Below are positions 47,201-55,439 of a DNA stretch of 64,000 nucleotides, in pieces. Under the pieces are notes generated by a model. It was not told where the DNA came from, did not search any database, and saw nothing but the letters and a program-made list of their open reading frames with translations. Both the position numbers and the translations under genes were made by a program. The first letter of the stretch is position 1, and each line of letters starts with the position of its first letter. Origin of the DNA: Clostridium felsineum DSM 794 (GTDB lineage: Bacteria > Bacillota > Clostridia > Clostridiales > Clostridiaceae); the NCBI RefSeq assembly GCF_002006355.2, contig NZ_CP096980.1, forward strand, positions 3,968,001-4,032,000, read 5' to 3'.

Positions 47201-49816
47201 CTGCTCTATAACCACTTTACTTCCAACTATTTTTCCAGATAAATTCATTCCTCGTATTGGTGATACAACCATTTCTGAAACATCAAAAAGCCATGGACAT
47301 ATCATGGATAAAAAAGCTACTGCAAGCCATTTATCAGGATTATATGGCAAAATAGTTATAGAAAGTATTATTAAAATCATTATAGCTGGCGCTATTAGAC
47401 TTCTTCTCAAATTATCAAAGATCTTCCACTTAGAAATTGTATTTATTGGTGATTTTATAAATATCCATTTTAATAATTGCCAATCACCTCTAACCCATCT
47501 GTGAAGCCTTTTACTACTTGAACTATAATATGCAGGATATCCATCTATCAATTCAACATCAGTTACTAAAGCCGATCTTACATATGCTCCTTCTAGCAAA
47601 TCATGACTTAATACTGTATTTTCTGGTATCTGATTTTTTAACATAGTCTGAAATACATCTATATCATATATACCTTTTCCTGCAAAAATTCCTTCACCAA
47701 ATAGGTCTTGATATACATCTGAAACAGCTGTACTATAGGTATCAATACCTGCTTCTCCAGAAAACACCTTAGAATAAATAGTTTTATTTGCACTTATAGA
47801 ATTTATATTAATCCTTGGCTGCATAACTCCATATCCTCTAACTACTCTGCCATTATTTATTACAGCCTTATTTAAAACATGTATCATAGCTCCAATAAGT
47901 TTTTTTCCTGTATCTCTTGGCATTTTTGTATCCTCATCAAGAGTTATTATATATTTAGCCTTATATAATTCATTTAAATTTCCACTTATAACATTATAAC
48001 TTGTATTTTTATCTCCTCTTAAAAGTGAGTTAAACTCCATGAGTTTTCCCCTTTTTCTTTCCCAACCAATCCATTTACCTTGACCTTTATTAAATTTTCT
48101 AGCTCTATTGAAAAAAAAGAAAATCTCACTTTCCCTATTATGGTACTTTCGATTCAAAGCATTTACTGCATTAAGAGCTATCTCATTTATTTTATGATCG
48201 GCTTCTTCTACTTCACTTCTACTATCCTTGAGATCTCCCAAAAGAGCAAAATAAAGATTTTTCTCTTTATTCGCTAAATAAAATACCTCCATTCTATCAA
48301 TTAACTCTTTAGCTTTTTTTTCACTATTTAAAATTGCAGGAATTACAACAACAGTTTTTGCATAATCAGGTATTCCTTTAGGCAATTCTAACTTACATAC
48401 AAACTTAGGTGTAGTTAAATGATTTATACTCCAATTAAACACTGCATTAACTATCTCTGAACATGGAACTAAAATAGCAAAAAATCCAAGTGCATACGGC
48501 CATATTCTATAATCATTTGTTCCTCTAAAAATCAGATAAATCAAAAAGTATGATAATGCTATAGTTCCAAGTATATTAACTCCTATATAAAAACCAACAC
48601 TATGATTGTTCAATAAATTCAAAATTCCATTTTTTTTGCTTTTCAAACCTATCTTATATTTTAATTGATTTACCCCATTGTCTATTATGTAATATCCTAT
48701 GTGCTTTTTTATATCGTACTTTGAATTGTCTTCTTTTGCACATTTAACTGCTGCTTTAGCAATAAATGATTCCGGCATTTTAAATCTATTAGCCATTTTT
48801 TCTATATTATGTCTATAATAATCCTTAGAAGAAAAATCCATATTAGAATAAATATTAGCAGCATCTTCTCTTAGTATACTTTCTACTATACTTAATTTTT
48901 CAAAGCAGCTCTTCCAATTTAGTGCTTCAATTTCCCTTATAGCATTTACACAATTACCCATAAGAACTTGAAACTCTGCCTGCCTTTTATGTTCTAAAAC
49001 CACCATCTCACTAGTTGTGGTTTCTTGCATTTGAAGCCTTGTATCTATATATTCATAAATTTCCCCATCATCAACACCATTATCTCTCAAACTTTTAACA
49101 AATCTTTCAATAAAATGAGATGTCATTATTTCTTGATTCATAAGCACTTTTTTTACTCTATCAACATTTAATTGTTGTGAGTCTATTATTTCAAATCCAA
49201 GTTTATCAGCTTTTCTCTTCTCCCTTTGTGCAAATACTATACTCTCAATAATTCTACTTATATTTTGAATAACTGCCATTCTAAACATAAGTGGAAGTGC
49301 CCAAAGTTCTGAACTTGTAAGCATAGAACTTTTTTGATATTGCTGCACACATGAAATTATACTATCTTCACTTATTTTTCCACTTAATTTGTTTATTATT
49401 TTTACTCCAAGGTAATATGCTCTTGGTAAATCTTTAAATGCCCCTTCTCGCATAACAGGCATTTTTTTACAACATATTTCAGGCATATTATGTTTTATAT
49501 CTTTATACTCTTTCTCTATAAGATATAAGTTATCAAGCAGCCACTCTGCTGCCGGCACTATTTCTTTACTATTTCTTATTTCTCTATCAAAATATTCGTA
49601 GCCTCTTATAATCATACTAAAGCTTCTATCTAGCTTTTTTATTAAAACCTTACTACTCTTTTTTTTAGGTAATCTACTATAGTTTTTTATAGCACTTAAA
49701 TACTCATCTTGATTTAAATTTTCACTATAGTCATAACTTTTCTTTTTATTTATATCCCTCAATATGTATATAACAAAAATAATTAGACACAAAAGAAAAA
49801 TATATACATAAAGCAT
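41216..49816 (-). CDS. NdvB-like cyclic beta-1,2-glucan synthase (GT84-glycoamylase-like-GH94)
   Basis: A giant 2,866-residue membrane enzyme. Residues 1-20 are a membrane anchor; further membrane segments occur near 400-450 and 800-1000. The glycosyltransferase (GT84-type) domain shows LDEDTKMPRD near residue 625, HDLLEGAYVRSALVTD near 737 and RWVRGDWQLLKW near 772. A glycoamylase-like region follows (about 1010-1520, with GIAFRTSPTNMGMG and SESAYSEVDSQDNYMYK). The C-terminal half holds two GH94 beta-sandwich repeats and the phosphorylase-like barrel with GSGDWNDGMN near 2549. NdvB/Chv proteins start, extend and cyclise beta-1,2-glucan from UDP-glucose. The start is ATG 49816 with AAAGGA upstream. 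It is monocistronic. Product chemistry (cyclic or linear) is not shown by sequence. Confidence 0.92.
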   Translation of the reverse strand: MLYVYIFLLCLIIFVIYILRDINKKKSYDYSENLNQDEYLSAIKNYSRLPKKKSSKVLIKKLDRSFSMIIRGYEYFDREIRNSKEIVPAAEWLLDNLYLIEKEYKDIKHNMPEICCKKMPVMREGAFKDLPRAYYLGVKIINKLSGKISEDSIISCVQQYQKSSMLTSSELWALPLMFRMAVIQNISRIIESIVFAQREKRKADKLGFEIIDSQQLNVDRVKKVLMNQEIMTSHFIERFVKSLRDNGVDDGEIYEYIDTRLQMQETTTSEMVVLEHKRQAEFQVLMGNCVNAIREIEALNWKSCFEKLSIVESILREDAANIYSNMDFSSKDYYRHNIEKMANRFKMPESFIAKAAVKCAKEDNSKYDIKKHIGYYIIDNGVNQLKYKIGLKSKKNGILNLLNNHSVGFYIGVNILGTIALSYFLIYLIFRGTNDYRIWPYALGFFAILVPCSEIVNAVFNWSINHLTTPKFVCKLELPKGIPDYAKTVVVIPAILNSEKKAKELIDRMEVFYLANKEKNLYFALLGDLKDSRSEVEEADHKINEIALNAVNALNRKYHNRESEIFFFFNRARKFNKGQGKWIGWERKRGKLMEFNSLLRGDKNTSYNVISGNLNELYKAKYIITLDEDTKMPRDTGKKLIGAMIHVLNKAVINNGRVVRGYGVMQPRININSISANKTIYSKVFSGEAGIDTYSTAVSDVYQDLFGEGIFAGKGIYDIDVFQTMLKNQIPENTVLSHDLLEGAYVRSALVTDVELIDGYPAYYSSSSKRLHRWVRGDWQLLKWIFIKSPINTISKWKIFDNLRRSLIAPAIMILIILSITILPYNPDKWLAVAFLSMICPWLFDVSEMVVSPIRGMNLSGKIVGSKVVIEQMFLIFSFLPYKAYLMVDAIIRSLYRVFISKKNLLQWQTSADSEMSSKRSLKDYVNLMWFGSFIAVVVGIMAFYRNVTIGAIMMPLSSLWFVSPFIAYFVSKENIEVTSLSKSDAEFLRINARKTYAYFEDFINEEGNFLAPDNYQEYENKGIAFRTSPTNMGMGLTSNLVAYDLGFIGVVEFTERMDKILTSMESLEMYKGHFYNWYDTKTKNPLSPRYISTVDSGNLVSYLWLISKAIDELKEAPMFNFNFKKGLVDNLNLASEEIKNNSIKIEDYYKDIKDELVNEDSNLDGIYRLFSRILEKESYIGGKIKKENVYWNMKLKNSVNKIRVEFDKLMPWIDIFNRTNVGDGYIYGSLNETALRVSFKDVPKKLEEIKLEIRHKKNNIKSEIKEEYKRIIASLDSAEKEINEILKKLQHIQNRINIMAENTNFKMLFDKKRELFSIGYDIESDSLGKSYYDLLASEARQASFIAIAKGEINQNHWFKLGRSLTNVEKERCLVSWSGTMFEYLMPIIIMRSYPNTLLSETYKSVVESQKKYCRRRKIPCWGISESAYSEVDSQDNYMYKAFGVPGIGLKRGLSDEFVISPYSSLMALQVDTRASVENMRRLLKEGAGGKYGFYEAIDYTKERLKGKNNKLVVKCFMVHHEGMSLMSLDNVINDNILQKRFHSIPRVKSAELLLQERMPKRVIYNDERAFEIPEFKEEKQRIIKREYFTAKTEFPEVQILSNGTYSVMLSNSGSGYSKCDREYIYRWRKDSVEEGHGMFFYIKDLNANKWWSAGYEPCQKEGDRYKATFSIDKANITREDEDVVTSTTVVVSSEENAEIRRVSIKNKGSITKLLEITSYMEVIAAPFDSDLVHPTFSNLFVRTEFEPQYGCLIARRRIRSEKEKKSYVVHSMAYDGKLEGNIQYETSRTNFIGRGKDIHNPEALNSPLKNTVGDVLDPVMSLRGRIKLEPGKSINISYITAISPSRESALEIAKKYSMQNSIRRIFAIATTEVQLWMKYLNMMSSEANLYEMMAAQILYLNENLYMRSDYIKNISKAQPALWGYGISGDIPIMLLIVREDGDIGIVRQMVRAHEYFEMKGLNVDLIIINLMENSYTQDFQDLINGTISKAMIRLKKDRIGKIFAFNRATMPVEDMNFLIGVAKLVIDSAKGLLIHQLKKQMKAPKEIEKIETQNIDYNVKDYKFKINSLRFFNDYGGFDEMNNEYVIILNDSKNTPAPWINVISNEKFGFHISERGSAYTWCANSRENKITPWNNDPVSDTLGEALYIRDEVTGKYWSLSPEPVRDNDDYIIEHGFGYSRFSHYKEGIIGNMTMFVPMYDNVKLLLVKLKNNTEVERKLSASYYARMVLGVVPEHTEQYISTELDLNGKIIYSKNPYSTSFGDLNAFLKIAGGENESFTGSRREFIGRGNNLHNPSAMKKVRLSNTVGSGLEPCIAENVTINLKPNEEKEIVIMLGEEKSRSQINIITSKYSIIENAERELKNTKEYWKSILNTVVVNTPDESMNIIMNGWLMYQLISCRLWSRTAFYQSGGAYGFRDQLQDTMPLTFVRPEMTRKQILISASRQFIEGDVQHWWHPVVDSGIRTRFSDDLLWLPYVTIDYIKNTGDTGILDEIAPYIEDDPLREGEDERYSMTKLSDKKGTIYEHCIKAIDKALKFGIHNIPLMGSGDWNDGMNTVGNKGKGESVWLGWFLYSILINFKDIARVKGDNYRSGRYLELSDFIKESIDKNAWDGNWYRRAYFDDGTPLGSAQNDECQIDSLSQSWALISGGGKIDRAKVAMQSIEKYLVKEDKGMILLLTPPFDESKLNPGYIKGYVPGVRENGGQYTHAATWVILAMTKLGDGKKAWKLFNMINPINHSRSFYDCQNYKVEPYVMAADVYAKEPHEGRGGWTWYTGTAGWMYRVGLEGILGLKLKEGRGFTIEPCVPNKWYSYNMEYRYKNSVYNINIRRGEKKEILLDGRLMEDNVVPFLEEGNHRVDVTIEKN

Positions 49817-50160
49817 AATAATCAATCCTTTCAGCAAATATACTCGTTAACCTAACTTCGATTATTATTCCCACATATATATTTTTTTAAACAGAAAGTA
49901 ACAAACAATTTTTTTACTCCATAAAACATAAGAATCCGCTAATCATATAATTAACGGATTCTTATGTTTTAATTAAGAAGTCTAAGCCCCCACAAAGACT
50001 TCTTACAAATCTCTTATATTTAAGCCCCCTGCTTATTTATAAGTAACTATTCTAAACTTAAGCTGTACTTTATAATCACAGCCTAAAGATTAATCAATTT
50101 TTTACCTTATATTTATTTTTTACTATTTTAATAATTTTATTCTTTATTATAAATTTCAAA
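49817..50160. other. Gene-free region holding a candidate small RNA locus
   Basis: No plausible protein gene is present between lysA and the glucan synthase gene. It holds three hairpins between 49922 and 50100 (see the ncRNA entry). The rest, 49817-49920 and 50101-50160, is AT-rich without recognisable features. Confidence 0.6.
49922..50100. ncRNA. Candidate small structured RNA with twin C-rich (or G-rich) hairpin loops
   Basis: Three stems are visible. Bases 49923-49938 pair with 49955-49970 (16 bp or more). AAGAAGTCT at 49977-49985 pairs with AGACTTCTT at 49996-50004 around a loop with CCCCC. CTTATA and TAAGC near 50012-50026 pair with GCTTA and TATAAG to about 50043, around CCCCT. Both latter loops carry TAAGCCCCC on plus, GGGGGCTTA on minus. 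A minus-strand promoter is possible: TTGATT, 17 bases, TATAAA at about 50096-50068, which would give an RNA of about 140 bases ending at the first stem. A plus-strand RNA would expose C-rich loops like those of sRNAs that pair with ribosome binding sites. Strand is unresolved. Confidence 0.45.
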
Positions 50161-51450
50161 TTATAATTCTCTTGAAAGCATATCTTCATAACTTTCTCTC
50201 TTACATATAAGCTTTTCTTTCCCGTCTCCAACTAATACTACTGCTGGTTTCGGTATTTTATTATAATTATTAGCCATGGAATATCCATAGGCTCCAGTGG
50301 TTGCTACTACCAAAACATCGCCACTCTTTACTTCCGATATGCAAATATCATTTATGAGTATATCTCCTGATTCGCAGCACTTACCTGCTACTGCAACTTT
50401 TTCCTTTGAATCATTAAACTTATTTATAATTTCACATTCATATTCAGCATTATAAAGTGCAGATCGTATATTATCTGACATACCTCCATCTACAGATACA
50501 TACTTTCTTATGCCTGGTATTTCTTTTATAGAACCTACTGTATAAAGCGTTGATCCTGCATTTCCTATTATTGATCTACCAGGTTCTATAATTAATTTAG
50601 GTGTTTTTATATTAAACTCTTTTACTAAATTGCCTGCTTCATTTAATATAGCTGTGCAAAATTGTTTTGCAGTTTTAGGTTTATCCTTTTCTGTATAATA
50701 AATACCAAACCCTCCACCTAAATCAAGTTCTTTTATTTCATAGCCTGTTTCTTCTTTTATTTGTTTTATAAATTTAAACATAACCTTAGTTTCTTCTAAA
50801 TAAGGTTCTATATCAAAAATTTGAGATCCAATATGACAATGTAATCCAGCTAATTCTATATTATCGAATTTCAAAACCTCTTTTACCGCTTTAATTGCAT
50901 CCCCATTTATCAATGTAAAACCAAATTTTGAATCAATTTGTCCTGTTTTTATATATTCATGGGTATGTGCTTCTATCCCTGGCGTTATTCTTAAAAACAC
51001 CTTCTGAATTTTATGCATTTTTTTAGCAATTTTATTCAAATTTTCTATTTCATAAAAATTATCAGCTACGAATCTTCCAACATTTAATCTTACACCCATT
51101 TCCATTTCATCTAAGGTCTTATTATTTCCATGAAAAAGCACATTATCCATATCAAAACCAGCTTTATAGGCTGTATAAAGTTCTCCGCCAGAAACCACGT
51201 CTAAACTGAGTCCCTCTTCTTTAACAATCTGGCACATAGCAATTGGTAAAAATGCCTTTCCTGCATATGCTACCCTGTTTCCATTTTCATTCACTTTAAA
51301 ATTTTCATAATATTCTTTGCATTTTTGTCGAACTAACTTTTCGTCAACTACATAAAGAGGAGTACCATATTCTTTTGCTAATTTTTCTAAACTTATTCCT
51401 CCTATATATAATTGATTTTTTTCCACTTGCATACTGCCAAATAGCTTCAC
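50161..51450 (-). CDS. lysA: Diaminopimelate decarboxylase
   Basis: A 429-residue PLP enzyme, the last step of lysine synthesis (meso-diaminopimelate to lysine). Family motifs: YAGKAF with the cofactor lysine, HGNNKT, HCHIGSQI, EPGRSI, and CCESGDIL with the catalytic Cys. The length is typical. The start is GTG 51450 after AGAGGTG; an ATG six codons later is a weaker choice. A lysine riboswitch lies directly upstream, which confirms the assignment. Confidence 0.96.
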   Translation of the reverse strand: MKLFGSMQVEKNQLYIGGISLEKLAKEYGTPLYVVDEKLVRQKCKEYYENFKVNENGNRVAYAGKAFLPIAMCQIVKEEGLSLDVVSGGELYTAYKAGFDMDNVLFHGNNKTLDEMEMGVRLNVGRFVADNFYEIENLNKIAKKMHKIQKVFLRITPGIEAHTHEYIKTGQIDSKFGFTLINGDAIKAVKEVLKFDNIELAGLHCHIGSQIFDIEPYLEETKVMFKFIKQIKEETGYEIKELDLGGGFGIYYTEKDKPKTAKQFCTAILNEAGNLVKEFNIKTPKLIIEPGRSIIGNAGSTLYTVGSIKEIPGIRKYVSVDGGMSDNIRSALYNAEYECEIINKFNDSKEKVAVAGKCCESGDILINDICISEVKSGDVLVVATTGAYGYSMANNYNKIPKPAVVLVGDGKEKLICKRESYEDMLSREL

Positions 51451-51491
51451 CTAAAACACCTCTCTATTTTTTCTTTGCGCTACAAATGTAT

Positions 51492-51720
51492 AAAAATAAA
51501 CGGCAAAGGAACACCTTTGCCGTTATAATTGCAATGTTGTGTACCTTGTAGCGCTCCACTTACCTAATAACTAATAAAGTGACAGCCCTTCATATATTAT
51601 ATAAAAAGCCAGTAAATAAATCCGCCAATTTATTTACTTCGGCTAAAAGTCCCTTTCACTGTTATCAACATTTGCCAACTCCAAACAGTTACTCTTAACT
51701 TAAAGCACCTCTACAAAAGG
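51492..51720 (-). promoter_or_regulatory. Lysine riboswitch (L box) with terminator
   Basis: On the minus strand the conserved L-box blocks occur in order: GTAGAGGTGCT (51714-51704), AAGAGTAAC, GGAGTTGGCAAATG, and GTGAAAGGGACTTTTAGCCG. A variable helix (AAATAAATT/GATTTATTT) and GGGCTGTCACTTTATTA follow. The expression platform is a terminator AACGGCAAAGG/CCTTTGCCGTT (51524-51499) followed by a T-rich tract. Lysine binding would stop transcription before lysA. Confidence 0.96.
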
Positions 51721-51739
51721 TTATTAATATTTTTTTCTA

Positions 51740-51768
51740 ATTGTAACATACAAAGAATAAATATACAA
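51740..51768 (-). promoter_or_regulatory. Promoter of the lysine riboswitch-lysA unit
   Basis: TTGTAT (51768-51763) and TACAAT (51745-51740) are 17 bases apart on the minus strand, with a TG extension before the -10. Confidence 0.65.
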
Positions 51769-51777
51769 TATAATTCT

Positions 51778-53079
51778 CTATAAATTATAAAATTCTTCAA
51801 AGGATTTCTCTACATATACATGATCTAGAGTGCCACACAATTCTCTTATTGAATGCATAGCTAATAAAGCTGTGCCTATATCAACTGTTCTTATTGCAGT
51901 ATGTGTAGCTGTTATAGGTCCTATCGTACTTCCACCTCTTTCATCAGATCTGTTCACGAACTTTTGATACGGAACACCCGAAAGCTTACATATTTCCTCA
52001 TATACAGCTATAGAATTACTATCAGAAGTATACTTTTGAGCTGCACTTATTTTTATAACTGGACCTTCATTTATATGAGGTCTTGTTATTGGATCTGCCT
52101 TTTCTCCCTTATTAGGATGAACTGCATGTGCTGAGTCTGATGATATCATAAAAGAATTATGAAGAGCTCTAAAGAAATCTTCTCTATCCCCTCCGAAGGA
52201 TAAAACTATTCTTTCAAGAATATCTGATAAAAATTGTGAATCTGCTCCTTGCTTTGTAGAGCTTCCTATTTCCTCATTATCAAAACAAGCTAAAACATTT
52301 GTAGCTTCAGAATTTTTAGAGTTAACTAATGCAGTTACTCCTGCGTGAACCATTTCAAGATCATCTAATCTACTGCTTGATATAAATTCATTATTTATTC
52401 CCATAATGCAGCCCTTATCATATTCATATAAGAACAAGTCAAAATCTAATATATTAGAAATATCTTCTCCAAGTTCACTAGCAATAACCTTAATAAGATA
52501 ATTTTCTTTTTCGAACTTATCATTAATAAGCCCTAATACAGGCAAAGTATCAATTTGAGGATTAATTTTAATTCCACTATTTACATCTCTATTCATATGT
52601 ATAGCTAAATTAGGTATAACTAGTATAGGTCTTTTTATATTTATGAGCTTTGTATCTGGACATAACACGTTTTTCCCTCTTACCGTAACCCTACCTGCTA
52701 TAGAAAGTGGTCTATCAAACCAAGTATTTAATATTGGTCCTCCATATACCTCTGTGTTAAGCTTTATATATGAATTTTCCGAAACCATTTCTGGAATAGG
52801 TTTTATTCTAAAAGTAGGCGAATCTGTATGTCCCCCTATTATTTTAAAACCCTTTTTTGCCACAAATCCACTCCCTACATTAAATGCCACCAATGCTGAA
52901 TCATTTCTTTCAACAAAATATTTACCATTCTTAGTGAGTTCCCATTTATTTTCTTCCTTCACTTCAGTAAAACCATTTTCAAGTAGTATATTTTTAATAT
53001 TTTCCACCGAATGGAATGGTGATGGACTATCATATATGAAATCTATTAACTTTTTTGCAAATTCAAGTTCATTTTGCAT
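51778..53079 (-). CDS. apeB: M18-family aspartyl aminopeptidase
   Basis: A 433-residue zinc aminopeptidase. GGHTDSPTFRIKP carries the first zinc His, CFDNEEIGSS the catalytic Glu pair, and the C-terminal region TIGPITATHTAIRTVDIGTALLAMHSIRE the last His ligand. The family removes acidic or other N-terminal residues from peptides in the cytoplasm. There is no signal peptide. The ATG at 53079 follows TTGGAGG. It lies upstream of lysA on the same strand, but the lysine riboswitch promoter separates them. The symbol is by family resemblance. Confidence 0.92.
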   Translation of the reverse strand: MQNELEFAKKLIDFIYDSPSPFHSVENIKNILLENGFTEVKEENKWELTKNGKYFVERNDSALVAFNVGSGFVAKKGFKIIGGHTDSPTFRIKPIPEMVSENSYIKLNTEVYGGPILNTWFDRPLSIAGRVTVRGKNVLCPDTKLINIKRPILVIPNLAIHMNRDVNSGIKINPQIDTLPVLGLINDKFEKENYLIKVIASELGEDISNILDFDLFLYEYDKGCIMGINNEFISSSRLDDLEMVHAGVTALVNSKNSEATNVLACFDNEEIGSSTKQGADSQFLSDILERIVLSFGGDREDFFRALHNSFMISSDSAHAVHPNKGEKADPITRPHINEGPVIKISAAQKYTSDSNSIAVYEEICKLSGVPYQKFVNRSDERGGSTIGPITATHTAIRTVDIGTALLAMHSIRELCGTLDHVYVEKSFEEFYNL

Positions 53080-53220
53080 TATCTATTCCTCCAAAATATA
53101 AGATTAGTATTTTATTTTAACATATAGGAAAACTACTTTAATAAATATATAAATAGTTTAAATTTCCTAAGTTATAGTATACAGAATGTATTTATTTTTT
53201 TCCAGTATATAGCCATTATA

Positions 53221-53229
53221 TGTTATAAT
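53221..53229 (+). promoter_or_regulatory. Extended -10 promoter of the CDF transporter gene
   Basis: TGTTATAAT is about 60 bases before the start codon; no clear -35 is visible. Confidence 0.4.
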
Positions 53230-53290
53230 AAATATAATTTTAATTATGATGCACTAGATATTAATGTTTATACACACGGAGAGTGATAGA

Positions 53291-54475
53291 ATGTTTATTA
53301 AACTCATTATTTCAAAGTTTATAAAAGACTTTGAAAATATAAATGATAAAAAAGTCAGGGAAAATTACGGTATTTTAAGTAGCATTATGGGACTTATAGT
53401 AAACATAATACTATTTATTATAGAACTAACCATCGGAATCTTTATAAATAGTATTGCGGTTATTGCTGATGCCTTTCATAATTTAGCAGATGTTAGCGCT
53501 TCAATTATAACCCTTATAGGTTTTAAGTTATCAAATAAACCTGCTGATAAAGAACATCCTTTTGGGCATGGGAGAATAGAATATTTATCTGCACTTCTTG
53601 TATCTGCAATAGTACTAATTGTAGGTTTAGAATTCATAAAGACTTCATTTTCAAGAATTCTATCACCACAGGCTGTGCATTTTAATCTTGTTTCTTTTAT
53701 AATAATTTTAATTGCAATACCTCTTAAATTATGGTTAAGCTTTTTTAATAAAAATATTGGTAAAAAAATTGATTCTTCTGCATTAAAAGCATCTGGTGCT
53801 GATGCCTTAAATGATGTATATATACTTTCAAGTGTTATTTTATCTCTTTTAGTATCTGCATTTTCTACCATCTCTATAGATGGCTATGTTGGTATTTTTG
53901 TAGGTGGATTAATTGTATGGTCAGGAATTTCTTTAATGAAAGATACTATAGATCCACTTTTAGGTCAGGCACCTGATCCTAAGCTTGTAAAATCAATAAA
54001 AAAAATGGCTCTTAAATGCGATGTTATACTGGGAGTGCATGACCTTATAATACACAATTATGGGCCTGGAAGAACAATGATTTCTTTCCATGCTGAAGTC
54101 CCTTATAATATCTCAATTATGACCATACACACTAAAATAGATGAAACTGAAAAAATGATTTCTGAAGAATTGGGCTTATTTGTGGTAATTCATATGGATC
54201 CCCTTTTAATAGGTTCTCCAGAAGTAACTGAAGCCAAAAAATATGTTTCAAAAATCCTTAAAGACTTTCCGTATGTCCAATCCTTTCATGACTTTAGAAT
54301 TGTCGGGGATGGTGATGATAAAAAATTAATATTTGATATAGTCGTTCCCTTTGACGAGAAAGTTTCTGAACAAACTCTGGAAAATTTAGGCGATACTATA
54401 AAGAATAAAATAAATGAAAAGCATCCTAATTATGATTGTGTAATTACAGTTGATAGAGATTATTCTGCAACTTAG
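53291..54475 (+). CDS. Cation diffusion facilitator (CDF) metal exporter
   Basis: A 394-residue membrane transporter with six segments and a cytoplasmic C-terminal domain (from about 215). The metal-site pairs are DAFHNLAD in segment 2 (HxxxD) and DALNDV in segment 5; the second has Asn-Asp rather than His-Asp, which tends to be seen in Mn2+/Fe2+ or broader-specificity members and not in the strict zinc type. HPFGHGRIEY follows segment 2. It would export divalent metal in exchange for protons. The C-terminal dimer domain is extended by about 80 residues. The start is ATG 53291 after GGAGAGTGA; an ATG nine codons upstream lies before it. Confidence 0.88.
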   Translation: MFIKLIISKFIKDFENINDKKVRENYGILSSIMGLIVNIILFIIELTIGIFINSIAVIADAFHNLADVSASIITLIGFKLSNKPADKEHPFGHGRIEYLSALLVSAIVLIVGLEFIKTSFSRILSPQAVHFNLVSFIIILIAIPLKLWLSFFNKNIGKKIDSSALKASGADALNDVYILSSVILSLLVSAFSTISIDGYVGIFVGGLIVWSGISLMKDTIDPLLGQAPDPKLVKSIKKMALKCDVILGVHDLIIHNYGPGRTMISFHAEVPYNISIMTIHTKIDETEKMISEELGLFVVIHMDPLLIGSPEVTEAKKYVSKILKDFPYVQSFHDFRIVGDGDDKKLIFDIVVPFDEKVSEQTLENLGDTIKNKINEKHPNYDCVITVDRDYSAT

Positions 54476-54481
54476 CTTTTT

Positions 54482-54527
54482 AAAAAAGTACAGCGTGAAA
54501 AAATAGAATTTCACGCTGTACTTTTTT
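54482..54527. terminator. Terminator between the CDF gene and the PAP2 gene
   Basis: AAAAAAGTACAGCGTGAAA at 54482-54500 pairs exactly with TTTCACGCTGTACTTTTTT at 54509-54527. It serves both convergent genes. Confidence 0.93.
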
Positions 54528-54530
54528 ATA

Positions 54531-55409
54531 CTATAAACTTGAAGTCTTACATATTTTCGTAATTAGATATAAATTACCAGTAGTAAACCATAATAAAATA
54601 CAAAAATACTTTATAAAATAAAACACTAACATTTTAGGTAAAATAGCATCAAATAACACTTTTAAAATAATCATTCCTAAAATCGTTATTAAAATCTTTA
54701 TTATATTATTTATAGCATTAGTTTTAGGATTAAACTTTATATATTTTTCTTGAATATCATGTCCAATTATAAAACCTAACACTGCACCTAATTCCTGATA
54801 TAATTTAGCATCATTAATACATATTGTGATTGCCATCATTGGAAAAATAATCACTAGAAATATGACTAAGTTTTTTTTGTACTTTTTCAATTTATTTGTC
54901 CTATTTAGAACTTCAACACAAAAGCTTCCAAATATAAATCCACCTATAACATCTATAGGTCTATGGACTCCAAGATAAATTCTTGATATACCAACAAGAA
55001 TTATCATTATAGCTGCAATAACATATATGTAAGTTTTTTTTATATGTTTGACCAATAAAAGCCAAAAAACAGTGGCCCCCTGAGTATGTCCACTTGGAAA
55101 AGAATATCCATCTGCTGTCTGTAACCTAAGTGATCTTATGCCAAAGGTTCCTATGGGTCTTTTTATTTTAAAAACACTTTTAACATAATAATTTATTATA
55201 CTGCTATATAAAATTGTTACTGCCATTATGTATCCAAGTTTTTTATCTATACATAAATATATTATTGCAATGAATGCTATTATAAAATATTCTTCTGCTG
55301 TCATAGTAACCGCTTCAGCTATTTTATCTAAAAAGGGATTAGAAAATTGTTGTAAAAATTTTATTATTTCTATGTTATATTGCCCTGTTAAAATATTATT
55401 AGCAAACAA
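54531..55409 (-). CDS. PAP2-superfamily phosphatase
   Basis: A 292-residue membrane phosphatase with seven or eight segments. All three PAP2 motifs are intact: KSVFKIKRP (KxxxxxxRP), PSGH near residue 100 with the catalytic His, and SRIYLGVHRPIDV (SRxxxxxHxxxD). Likely substrates are undecaprenyl diphosphate or phosphatidic acid. The start is TTG 55409 after GGGGGAT. It follows the azoreductase-like gene by 30 bases and is the last gene of the minus-strand run that begins with the WG-repeat gene. Confidence 0.9.
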   Translation of the reverse strand: MFANNILTGQYNIEIIKFLQQFSNPFLDKIAEAVTMTAEEYFIIAFIAIIYLCIDKKLGYIMAVTILYSSIINYYVKSVFKIKRPIGTFGIRSLRLQTADGYSFPSGHTQGATVFWLLLVKHIKKTYIYVIAAIMIILVGISRIYLGVHRPIDVIGGFIFGSFCVEVLNRTNKLKKYKKNLVIFLVIIFPMMAITICINDAKLYQELGAVLGFIIGHDIQEKYIKFNPKTNAINNIIKILITILGMIILKVLFDAILPKMLVFYFIKYFCILLWFTTGNLYLITKICKTSSL

Positions 55410-55439
55410 TTTTTAATCCCCCATCCCTTAACTATAAAA

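Noticed and set aside
49922..50100. Assignment of the twin-hairpin locus as 6S RNA or a riboswitch
   Set aside because: I see no single long helix with central bubble as in 6S RNA and no conserved riboswitch core; left as an unnamed candidate.
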